Of a stretch of DNA of 64,000 nucleotides, positions 22,163-29,566 are shown one piece after another. Each line of letters starts with the position of its first letter. Position 1 is the first letter of the stretch. The notes under the pieces are model-generated. The model saw nothing but the letters and a program-made list of their open reading frames with translations. It was not told where the DNA came from and searched no databases. The stretch comes from CAIJMU01 sp035530275. Its GTDB lineage: Bacteria; Spirochaetota; Spirochaetia; Treponematales; Rectinemataceae. The translations under genes and the position numbers were made by a program. Location of the stretch: NCBI GenBank assembly GCA_035530275.1, contig DATKVC010000010.1:62001-126000 (forward strand), read 5' to 3'.

Positions 22163-24436
22163 TTGAAGCGTTTTTGGAAATGGATGCTCGACCATGCCTG
22201 GGCTGTCATAGGGATCTTCGTGATCCTCACGGCCTTCATGGTCCTCGGCGCCCGACAGATCAGGCAGGATGCCTCGGCGGGCGCCATGAATCCCGACCAC
22301 AGCGCCATCGTCGAGCTCAACGACAGGATCGACAAGGCATTTAATACGGGAAGGTCGGAAATCTTCGTCCTCCACGCCCCCGATATCTACGCGCCGGGAC
22401 GGCTCGACGAGATCCGCGTCATCACGAAAAATCTCGAGGCCATCGAGGGAGTAAAAAAGGTGACCTCTCTCGCGACCACAACCATGATGGTCGACAAAGA
22501 CGGCGTCCTCACGACGAGCGAGATGCTGGGCGAGGGCGAACCCAGCCCCGAACAAATCGCCGCCATCCGGAAATATATCGAGGGTAATTACATCCTCAAG
22601 ACGGGTCTGATCGTCGCCAAGGACGGGCGTTCGACCAACATCATGGTCGAGTTCGACGATGCGGCCGATCTTCCCACCATCGCCACGCGGATGGAGAGGG
22701 CGGTCTCGGGGAGTTGGACGGGGAGCTACGATCTGGCCGGAATCCCCACGATCGAATCGGCCATGCTCGCGACCATAAGGCGCGACCTCCCCCTCCTGGC
22801 CGGCCTCGCGATCCTCGTCATATTCGCCCTGTTCCTTCTCAACTTTCGCTCCGCCCTCGGGGCCCTCATGCCCCTCCTCCAGATCGTGATGGCGACCGTC
22901 TGGGGAGCGGGGCTCTTCGGCTGGATCGGCCTGAAATTCCAGGCCCTCACCATCATCGCGCCGATAGCCATTCTCGCGGTGGGCTCCTCCTTCACCCTCC
23001 ACCTCCTCGGCCGCTATTTCCTCGAACTGTCCCGCGGTCTGGAAAAGAAAAGGGCGATACTCCGGATGCTTGAGGAGACGGGGCTCGGGGTCTTCGTCTC
23101 CGGCCTCGCCATCGCGGCTTCGATGACGACCTTCCTCCTCTCGGATCTCGGCATGGTGCGGGGGCTCGGGGCCTTTGCCGCCCTCGGCGTCGCAAGCAGC
23201 ATGCTCATGTCGCTGAGCCTCCTGCCCGCCCTCCTCGCCGTACTGCCCAGGCCCAGGCCCCGCCTTCGATTGGAGGGCGACAGCGGCCTCTCGCGGCGTC
23301 TCGACGGACTCGGGCTCTTCGTCGGCCGCCATCCCAAGGCCATCCTCCTGGTCGGCGGCGCCATCCTCCTCGTCGCCTCCTTCGGGATATTCCGCATTGT
23401 TCCCAATACCTCCCTCATCGGATTCTTCCGAAGCGATTCGAGCGTCATCAAGGGCATGCGCGCCGTCGACAGGGCCTTCGGGGGATCGACGAGTGTCAAG
23501 ATGCTCATCGACGGCGACCTCCAGGACCCGGGGCTCCTCAAGGCCATGCTCGCCTATCAAGAAGATGTCCGCTCGATACCCGGTATGGCTTCCTCGACCT
23601 CGATCGCCTCCTTGATGCGGACAATCCACGAAGCCCTGACCGGCGAGAAGGGCCTTCCCGGGAGCCGCGACCTCGTGGCCCAGGAGCTCCTCGTCTATCA
23701 ATCCTCGGGGACGGTCGACGACCTCGCCACGATGACGAACCTCGATTACACGGAGGGCCTCGTCACCTTCATCGTCCCGAGAATGTCGACCCACGATACC
23801 GAAGTCCTCTTCGTCCGTCTCAAAGACCTCGCGAAAAGGGACATCGGCGATCGAGCCAAGGTTTCCTTCGCCGGCGACATTCTTTCGGAAACTGCCATAG
23901 AGGAAGTCATCATCCACGACTTCATCATTAGCCTGACCCTCGCCCTGGCCCTCGTCATCCTCATCGACAGCCTGATCCGCAGCCTCAGGGCGGCCCTGGT
24001 GACCATCTCCGTCCTCATGTTCACCATCGTCCTCCAGTACGGCATCCTCGGCATCTTCAATCTTCCCTTCAATCTGGCGACGGCCCTCGCCGGGGCCCTG
24101 GCCATCGGCGTCGGCGACTACGCCATCCATTTCACGGTGCGTTACATGGAGGAACGGCGAGGGGGCAAGAGCCCCGAGGCCGCCGTACGCCATGCCCTCG
24201 CCACCTCGGGTCGCTCGGTATTTTTCACGGCCCTCACGATCGGCGGCGGCTTCGCCGTCATGACCTTCAGCCAGTTCATGCCCGTGGCCACCCTGGGCTC
24301 GGTCATGGTGATCACCGTCGCCATCGTGGGCCTCGCGACCCTCAGCCTTCTTCCGGCGGCCTGTCTCGTATTTCTTCGCAATCCAATTTCACGCATGGAG
24401 GTAGAGAACGATGCGCATGTCTCTTTCATCGGCTAA
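22163..24436 (+). CDS. RND/MMPL-family exporter
   Basis: A 757-residue inner-membrane transporter. One N-terminal helix (HAWAVIGIFVILTAFMVLGA) is followed by a periplasmic loop. Helices 2-6 form a sterol-sensing-like block (LPLLAGLAILVIFALFLLNF onward), and the whole arrangement repeats in the second half. This is the HAE3/MMPL type found with hydrophobic or lipid cargo. It is about 300 residues shorter than AcrB-type pumps. The start is TTG at 22163 with AAGGAGG four bases upstream; ATG codons upstream fall in the operator. It overlaps the LolA-like gene by 26 nt. With the LolA-like protein and an outer-membrane barrel it forms an envelope-spanning cassette under TetR control. Confidence 0.88.
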   Translation: MKRFWKWMLDHAWAVIGIFVILTAFMVLGARQIRQDASAGAMNPDHSAIVELNDRIDKAFNTGRSEIFVLHAPDIYAPGRLDEIRVITKNLEAIEGVKKVTSLATTTMMVDKDGVLTTSEMLGEGEPSPEQIAAIRKYIEGNYILKTGLIVAKDGRSTNIMVEFDDAADLPTIATRMERAVSGSWTGSYDLAGIPTIESAMLATIRRDLPLLAGLAILVIFALFLLNFRSALGALMPLLQIVMATVWGAGLFGWIGLKFQALTIIAPIAILAVGSSFTLHLLGRYFLELSRGLEKKRAILRMLEETGLGVFVSGLAIAASMTTFLLSDLGMVRGLGAFAALGVASSMLMSLSLLPALLAVLPRPRPRLRLEGDSGLSRRLDGLGLFVGRHPKAILLVGGAILLVASFGIFRIVPNTSLIGFFRSDSSVIKGMRAVDRAFGGSTSVKMLIDGDLQDPGLLKAMLAYQEDVRSIPGMASSTSIASLMRTIHEALTGEKGLPGSRDLVAQELLVYQSSGTVDDLATMTNLDYTEGLVTFIVPRMSTHDTEVLFVRLKDLAKRDIGDRAKVSFAGDILSETAIEEVIIHDFIISLTLALALVILIDSLIRSLRAALVTISVLMFTIVLQYGILGIFNLPFNLATALAGALAIGVGDYAIHFTVRYMEERRGGKSPEAAVRHALATSGRSVFFTALTIGGGFAVMTFSQFMPVATLGSVMVITVAIVGLATLSLLPAACLVFLRNPISRMEVENDAHVSFIG

Positions 24437-25175
24437 GGCGGCGGCTGCCCTCCTCGGCATCCTGTCGATCGCTCGACTTTCGGCCCAGTCCCTTTCCGGC
24501 CAGGAGGTCATGGACCGCTATTATGGGACGGCCAAACCGAAGACCTCGATCGTCACGATGTCCATGGTCATCTCGAAAAATGGGAGGGAGTTGAGTAGGA
24601 CGCTCAAAACCTGGAGAAGCGGCGACTCGAACAAAGGCGAGGTGGAGAAGAGCATGATGAAGTTCCTTTCTCCCGCCGATATCAAGGGCTCGGGCTTTCT
24701 TTCCCTGAAAAAGGCGGATGGAAGCACCGAAAGCCTGCTATATCTTCCCGCCCTGGGCAGGGTACGGAGGCTGAGCTCCGGCGCCTCGGACCAGGACTCC
24801 TCCTTCTTCGGCTCGGATTTCTCCAACCGCGACATCGGGGGCTTCGTGGAATCCGACTTCGACTACGAAAACAAGGGGCTATCGGAGGGCTTTTACCGAA
24901 TAGAAGCCACGCCGAGGAGAGACCTGGGCTATTCGATGCTTGTCTACTACATCGATTCCTCGGATTTTCTCCAGAAGAAGGTCGAATACTATCGAGCCGG
25001 GAAACTGGCGAAGACCGAGCTCCTGAGCTACGCCGAAGTACAGGGTTACCGCCAGCCCCTGGAAATTCTCATGTCTTCGGTTTCGGGTTCGACGACAACC
25101 TTGAAAATGTCGGAGTACAGCCTCGACAGCGGCTTCCCCGAACAGCTCTTCACCGAGCGCTATCTCAAGCAGTAG
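24411..25175 (+). CDS. outer-membrane lipoprotein-sorting (LolA-like) protein
   Basis: A 254-residue exported protein. A signal peptide spans residues 1-27 (ALLGILSIARLSAQS). The remainder matches the LolA-like fold found next to RND exporters, with the conserved patch KFLSPADIKGSGFLSLKKADGS followed by SLLYLPALGRVRRLSSG and a tail of beta strands. It probably carries a hydrophobic molecule across the periplasm between the exporter and the outer membrane. GGAGG lies 9 nt before the ATG. The overlap with the exporter gene and the 10-nt gap to the next gene indicate one operon. The cargo is unknown. Confidence 0.85.
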   Translation: MRMSLSSAKAAAALLGILSIARLSAQSLSGQEVMDRYYGTAKPKTSIVTMSMVISKNGRELSRTLKTWRSGDSNKGEVEKSMMKFLSPADIKGSGFLSLKKADGSTESLLYLPALGRVRRLSSGASDQDSSFFGSDFSNRDIGGFVESDFDYENKGLSEGFYRIEATPRRDLGYSMLVYYIDSSDFLQKKVEYYRAGKLAKTELLSYAEVQGYRQPLEILMSSVSGSTTTLKMSEYSLDSGFPEQLFTERYLKQ

Positions 25176-25185
25176 GAGGAGGGCT

Positions 25186-26385
25186 ATGAAGATTCGCTCA
25201 ATCGCCCTGGCCTGTCTCGTCATCCTCGCCGCGCTTCAGACGAGCCTTGGCCAAGATTTCACCGGAACCCTCGTCTCGGGCTTCGGCTTTTACCCGGCTT
25301 CCTCCGAGCTCTCGTCAAAGCCTTCAAGCTTCGATGGCAAGATCGAGGGAGGCATAGGGAGTCCCGAGGCCGAGGTCGCCCGCTATTCGATCGATATCCG
25401 AGCTTCCTTCGACCCCGCGACCCAGGAGTCGACGGCCGAGCTCCGTGAGGCCTGGGTCAGGGTCATGGCCGGAGCCTTCGACCTATCGCTGGGGAATCAG
25501 GTAGTGGCCTGGGGAGCGACCGATGTGTTTACGCCTATCGACATGGTCAACTCCTTGGATCTCAGCCTCCCCGTCGATGCCCAGAAGATACCCGAATTCA
25601 TGGGGAGGCTGGTCTTCAATGGTCCGGGACTCTCCGTCGACATGGTGGCACTGCCATTCTGGACGGCCTCGACCCTGCCTGCCGGCCGCTGGCAGACCGC
25701 GATGAGCCTGCCTGCCGGAATCACGAACAGCGTCGTGACGGATAGTCCTGCCCTTACCTGGGACAATCTCCAATACGGCGCAAGGCTCAAGGCAAGCTGG
25801 GATGCCCTTCAGGGTATCGACCTCGGCTTCGTCTTCTACCGGGGCCGAGCAACCCTGCCCCGTCTTTCGACGGTCTTCACGAGCCCGAGCACGGCCATAA
25901 CGACCAAATTCTACGATCCCTACTATCTGGCCGGCCTGGATGGCGTCATAGCCTTCGACGGAGGCCTCCTCCTCAAGGGTGAGGCGGCCTACAAGGTCCT
26001 GAACGGGGCCGATTGGCTCGATCCCTCGGCGGAGAACGCGAAGGCCGAGGCGGTCGGCGGCTGGGAATACACGATTGTCGGCGTCAAGACGACGGGCGAA
26101 TATGTCCTCGACTGGACAAAGGGCTCCAGCGCCTCAGGCGATACCTGGGCCCAAAGCCTCGTTTTCATCGCGAGCACGAGCCCGGATAGCCGTTGGTCCC
26201 TCAAGGCCGTTGGCGTCTACAATTTCGACGGCAGCGCCCTCCTCTCGCCCCAGCTTTGCTATACGATCGCCGATGGCCTCGAGCTCGAGGCCCGCTACTT
26301 CGCCTTCCTGGGCGATTCCGGAAGCGTCTACGGCAAATGGACAGGCAACGATCTGGCCGATATGGCCTTGACCCTCAGTTTTTAA
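25186..26385 (+). CDS. outer-membrane beta-barrel protein (DUF1302-like) of the RND cassette
   Basis: A 399-residue protein with a signal peptide (residues 1-22, ending SLG-QDF). The remainder has alternating aromatic strands ending in Phe (TLSF), as in outer-membrane barrels. The motif GNQVVAWGATDVFTPIDMVN resembles the conserved W-G-x-D-x-F-x-P-x-D-x-VN patch of DUF1302-type proteins that accompany RND/LolA-like pairs. AGGAGG precedes the ATG. It is presumably the outer-membrane component or receptor of the cassette. The substrate cannot be told from sequence. A long 3' region with two hairpins and a terminator follows. Confidence 0.75.
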   Translation: MKIRSIALACLVILAALQTSLGQDFTGTLVSGFGFYPASSELSSKPSSFDGKIEGGIGSPEAEVARYSIDIRASFDPATQESTAELREAWVRVMAGAFDLSLGNQVVAWGATDVFTPIDMVNSLDLSLPVDAQKIPEFMGRLVFNGPGLSVDMVALPFWTASTLPAGRWQTAMSLPAGITNSVVTDSPALTWDNLQYGARLKASWDALQGIDLGFVFYRGRATLPRLSTVFTSPSTAITTKFYDPYYLAGLDGVIAFDGGLLLKGEAAYKVLNGADWLDPSAENAKAEAVGGWEYTIVGVKTTGEYVLDWTKGSSASGDTWAQSLVFIASTSPDSRWSLKAVGVYNFDGSALLSPQLCYTIADGLELEARYFAFLGDSGSVYGKWTGNDLADMALTLSF

Positions 26386-26393
26386 GAGAGCCG

Positions 26394-26430
26394 AGCCAAT
26401 TTCAAAAGTCGGTTACTTTTGAAATTGGCT
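26394..26430. repeat. 16-bp perfect hairpin, exporter cassette 3' region
   Basis: Perfect arms AGCCAATTTCAAAAGT and ACTTTTGAAATTGGCT around a 5-nt loop, 9 nt past the stop codon. No T-run follows. It shares TTCAAAAGT/ACTTTTGAA with the next hairpin. Confidence 0.75.
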
Positions 26431-26495
26431 TTGCGATTGCTCGCGGTTGCTGCAATTTAAAGCAACCCCTACGCAAATCGCGCAAGGTTGAGGTA

Positions 26496-26529
26496 GCTTT
26501 TTCAAAAGTCGTCTGACTTTTGAAAAAGC
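26496..26529. repeat. 15-bp perfect hairpin, second copy of the TTCAAAAGTC type
   Basis: Perfect arms GCTTTTTCAAAAGTC and GACTTTTGAAAAAGC around GTCT. It shares a 9-10 bp stem core with the element at 26394-26430 but has different outer stems. Confidence 0.75.
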
Positions 26530-26590
26530 CTCAGCTGACGAGGATTCTTCCTCCCGCGAGTCCCGGTCCTGAGCTGCCCTCCTGCAATGC

Positions 26591-26636
26591 GAGGGGGCTG
26601 CCCAAGAATCACTTCTTGGACAGCCCCCTCCTTTTT
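26591..26636 (+). terminator. terminator of the RND exporter cassette
   Basis: A long stem GAGGGGGCTG...CCAAGAA / TTCTTGG...CAGCCCCCTC with one mismatch and a 4-nt loop, followed by CTTTTT. It lies 205 nt past the last gene and faces the convergent nor gene. Confidence 0.8.
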
Positions 26637-26671
26637 CAATCCATACTTTTGAGTCTCTCAAGGCCTGCAGG

Positions 26672-28924
26672 CTAGGCCTTAGTCCCCTTCTTGGCGACGA
26701 AGGAGAGCCATGCCGCCCTGACGACGAACCAGAGGAGGAGGAGGGCGCCGATCCCGAAGACGATGTCGGGGACCATGCGCAGCTCGCTCGTCGTCTTGAT
26801 GAAGGCGCTGTCGGCGATCTCGGGGCTGCGGGCGTACCAGACGCCCTTTTCGATGGCCCAACGGAGCTGGTAGAAGCCCTGGGGTATGAGGGCGACTATC
26901 GACATGGCGGCGAGGCCGCCGTTCAGGAGCCAGAAGGACCACTTGAGGAGGCTATCGGACCAGGAATCCTTTCTGACGATGTGGCGCAGCGAGAAGAGCA
27001 TCAGCGCGATGGCGAAGAAACCGTAGACCCCGAAGAGGGCGGTGTGGGCGTGGAGGGGGGTCGTGTCGATGCCCTGGGCGTAATAGAGGACGATGGGCGG
27101 GTTTATGAGGAAGCCGAAGACGCCCGCGCCCACGACGTTCCAGAAGGCCACGGCGATGAAGAAGCGCAGGGGCCAGCGGTAGGGCCAGTCCTTGCCCGCG
27201 TCCTTGAGGAGCTTGGTGTTCTGGGCCGTCTCGAAGCCGAGGAGGGCGAGGGGCACGATCTCGAGGGCCGAGAAGACGGCGCCGAGGGCGATGATGGGGG
27301 TGGGCGAGCCCGACCAATAGAGGTGGTGGAAGGTGCCGATGACGCCGGCGCCGAGGTAGAGGGTGATGGAGAAGTAGACGATCTTCTCGGCGAACTTTTC
27401 GGAAATGGCCCCGATCTTCACGAGGATGAAGGAGAGGACGACGGTGGCGAAGACCTCGAAGAAGCCTTCAACCCAGAGATGGACAACCCACCAGCGCCAG
27501 TACTCGGCGTCGGAGAGGTCGGTCGTCTGGTTGTACATCAGGCCCCACATGTAGAAGGCGGGGATGGCGATGGCGCTGTAGAGGAAGACGTGCATCAGGC
27601 CGCCCTTGTCCTTCTCGCCCCTGAGGGCGGGGAGGATGGCGCGGACCACGAGGACGAGCCAGATGATCATGCCCACGATGAGGAGGAGCTGCCAGAAGCG
27701 GCCGAGGTCGACGTACTCATAGCCCTGGTGGCCGAACCAGAAGCCGTTGTTGCCCAGGTAGCCCTGGATCGATGCCCAGGTGCCCGTCATCGAGCCGAGG
27801 ACGACGATGACGACGGCGCCGAGGAGGGCGAGGACGAGGGGCTTTTGGGCCTTGGGTTCCTTGCCGACGAAGGGACCGATGAAGAGGCCCGTGGCGAGGA
27901 AGCAGGTGGCGATCCAGAAGATGGCGAGCTGGAGATGCCAGGTCCTGAGGGCCGCGTAAGGGAGGATCTTCTCGATCGAGAGTCCGAGGAAGTTCCCCCC
28001 CTCGATGTAGTAGTGGCCGGTGAGGGCGCCGATGGGTATCTGGAGGACGAAGAGGGCCATCGCCGCGATGAAGTAGGGCACCGTGGCCCTTTGGCTTCCC
28101 GTCGGCTTCGGCTCGTCCAGGGTCAGGGCGAGCTTGAGGCCGCTTCCGTCCTCGTGAAGGTAGCGGGCATACCAGAAGATAGCCACTGCCATGCCGAGGA
28201 TGAGGAGGACGACGCTGACGATGGACCAGACGAGGCTGCCCGAGGTCGCTACGTTGCCGACCAGGGGGTCGTAGGGCCAATTGGCCGTGTAGGTGACGTC
28301 TAGTCCGGGCCTCTGCGTCATGGCCGCCCAGGCGAGCCAGGCGAAGAAGGCCGCCAGGTGCTTCTCGTCGTCGGCCGTCTTTACGATGTTGGCCTGGATT
28401 CCCTGCTTGTCGTTTCCGTTGCGAAAGAGATTCGCGTAATAGGACTGGAGGAGGGGGAAGGCCTCGGCCTCGGCTGCGGTGAGGCTGAGGGTCGAGGTCG
28501 AAGGATCGTAGTGGTTGGCCCGGATCTCCTCGGCCGTCATGGCCTGGAGCTCGGCCTGTCGGGGCTTGGGAAGCCCGTCGAAGTCCTTCTGACCAAAGAC
28601 CGCCGCGTCCGCGGGCGCGGCCCCGCCGAGACGGGCGGCCACATAGAGCCCCTCACGATGGATCCAATCGGCCGACCAATCGGGCGCGAGATAGGAGCCG
28701 TGGCCCCATATCGTCCCGATGTACTGGCCTCCCCGCGTGAGGTAGAGCTGCTGACCGGCCTTGATGTCGCCGCCCGTATAAAGGGTCGTGCCGTCGGGGG
28801 CCTTCACGAAGGCGGGCACGGGCGGCTTGTCCTTGTGGATGAGGTAGCCTCCCAACAAGAGGCCGCCGAAGGTCAGGACGAGGACGAAGAGGAGAACCGC
28901 CCTGGTCCGCACGGAAGAATGCAT
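26672..28924 (-). CDS. norZ: quinol-dependent nitric oxide reductase (qNor)
   Basis: A 750-residue single-subunit reductase that converts two NO to N2O using quinol. It has an N-terminal helix plus a large periplasmic domain (cytochrome-c-like, without a CxxCH haem site, as in qNor), then about twelve transmembrane helices of the haem-copper oxidase fold. Histidine ligand regions are visible: RTWHLQLAIFW, HLWVEGFFEVFAT (with the FeB-site Glu), FHHLYWSG and HAHTALFGVYG. The frame opens at 28942, but AAGGAGG stands 6 nt before ATG at 28924, the better start. It lies 33 nt downstream of an Rrf2/NsrR-like regulator, so NO-responsive control is likely. It probably detoxifies NO or takes part in partial denitrification. 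Confidence 0.92.
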   Translation of the reverse strand: MHSSVRTRAVLLFVLVLTFGGLLLGGYLIHKDKPPVPAFVKAPDGTTLYTGGDIKAGQQLYLTRGGQYIGTIWGHGSYLAPDWSADWIHREGLYVAARLGGAAPADAAVFGQKDFDGLPKPRQAELQAMTAEEIRANHYDPSTSTLSLTAAEAEAFPLLQSYYANLFRNGNDKQGIQANIVKTADDEKHLAAFFAWLAWAAMTQRPGLDVTYTANWPYDPLVGNVATSGSLVWSIVSVVLLILGMAVAIFWYARYLHEDGSGLKLALTLDEPKPTGSQRATVPYFIAAMALFVLQIPIGALTGHYYIEGGNFLGLSIEKILPYAALRTWHLQLAIFWIATCFLATGLFIGPFVGKEPKAQKPLVLALLGAVVIVVLGSMTGTWASIQGYLGNNGFWFGHQGYEYVDLGRFWQLLLIVGMIIWLVLVVRAILPALRGEKDKGGLMHVFLYSAIAIPAFYMWGLMYNQTTDLSDAEYWRWWVVHLWVEGFFEVFATVVLSFILVKIGAISEKFAEKIVYFSITLYLGAGVIGTFHHLYWSGSPTPIIALGAVFSALEIVPLALLGFETAQNTKLLKDAGKDWPYRWPLRFFIAVAFWNVVGAGVFGFLINPPIVLYYAQGIDTTPLHAHTALFGVYGFFAIALMLFSLRHIVRKDSWSDSLLKWSFWLLNGGLAAMSIVALIPQGFYQLRWAIEKGVWYARSPEIADSAFIKTTSELRMVPDIVFGIGALLLLWFVVRAAWLSFVAKKGTKA

Positions 28925-28957
28925 GAGAACCTCCTTCGACATGCGAAGGAAGCGCAG

Positions 28958-29368
28958 CTAGGCGAGACCCTCCGGGGAAAGGTCGTCCAGCATCGTCGTC
29001 TTCAAGAAGTCGATCATCTCCAAACGTATGGCCGCCCAGCGACCATGGAGGGCGCAGGGTTCGCTGCCGTCGCAGTCGGGGCGCCCGAGGACGCAGTCCT
29101 GCTCGGACAGCAGTTGCTCGACGGGCGAGAGGGCCTCGTAAAGGCTCAGCTCGCTTGCTCGCCTGGCCAGCCTGAAACCGCCTCCCGCCCCCTTTTTTCC
29201 CTCGACGATGCCCGCCCTTGCGAGCTGGCCGAGGAGCTTGCCGAGATAGTTCGGCGGGGCTCCCGCCGCGGTGGCAACGGCCTTGGCATCGGCATAGCTG
29301 CCTTCCTCGAGGATGCCGAGGTAGGCGAGGGCCTTGAGGGTATGGATGGCGGTCCGGGAGAAGATGAT
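28958..29368 (-). CDS. Rrf2-family (NsrR-like) iron-sulfur regulator with a non-standard start codon
   Basis: I translated this gene by hand on the minus strand. About 136 residues, with the Rrf2 winged-helix N terminus (FSRTAIHTLKALAYLG, then APPNYLGKLLGQLARAGIVEGKKGAGGGF) and three cysteines at C92, C99 and C105 that suit a [2Fe-2S] or [4Fe-4S] NO sensor. AGGAGG (29376-29371) is followed by ATC at 29368 and ATC at 29365. An in-frame TAG sits just upstream and no ATG, GTG or TTG occurs until far inside. Initiation at an ATC codon, or a sequencing error turning ATG to ATC, is implied. It precedes norZ and presumably represses it until NO damages the cluster. Confidence 0.8.
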   Translation of the reverse strand: MIFSRTAIHTLKALAYLGILEEGSYADAKAVATAAGAPPNYLGKLLGQLARAGIVEGKKGAGGGFRLARRASELSLYEALSPVEQLLSEQDCVLGRPDCDGSEPCALHGRWAAIRLEMIDFLKTTMLDDLSPEGLA

Positions 29369-29459
29369 GACCTCCTAAAATCCTAATCGCATGTCGATAT
29401 CCTTTATTCGTTCTTCAGCCCTAATGCGCAAGCCCGAATCTTTGGAAACCGACACAAGT

Positions 29460-29489
29460 GTTACAATTAGCACACAAACTTCCTGTCAA
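29460..29489 (-). promoter_or_regulatory. possible promoter of the rrf2-norZ operon
   Basis: On the minus strand, a consensus TTGACA (29489-29484), an 18-nt spacer and TGTAAC (29465-29460). A partial palindrome GTGTTACAATTAGCACAC (29458-29475) overlaps the -10 and could be the repressor site. The leader is about 85 nt. Confidence 0.4.
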
Positions 29490-29566
29490 GAGCGCGCTTG
29501 ACCGCCGCCCTCGAGCCCGTCCATAGTAGCTCTACCATGCCCCTGAAGCATGGGGAAGGACCCACC

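Noticed and set aside
22136..24193. A 685-codon open frame on the minus strand opposite the RND exporter gene
   Set aside because: It is an antisense shadow. Its product is extremely rich in Gly, Glu, Asp and Arg with no domain, whereas the plus strand encodes a clear transporter with helices in the right places.
26394..26529. The two TTCAAAAGT hairpins as terminators of the exporter cassette
   Set aside because: Neither is followed by a T-run. The genuine terminator with CTTTTT lies further on at 26591-26636.
26981..28303. A 440-codon plus-strand frame opposite norZ
   Set aside because: Acidic low-complexity shadow of the nitric oxide reductase gene, caused by the G+C-rich third positions.
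29377..29566. FNR/DNR box (TTGAT-N4-ATCAA) upstream of the Rrf2-norZ genes
   Set aside because: I found no such site in the region; control by the Rrf2 protein is the simpler reading.
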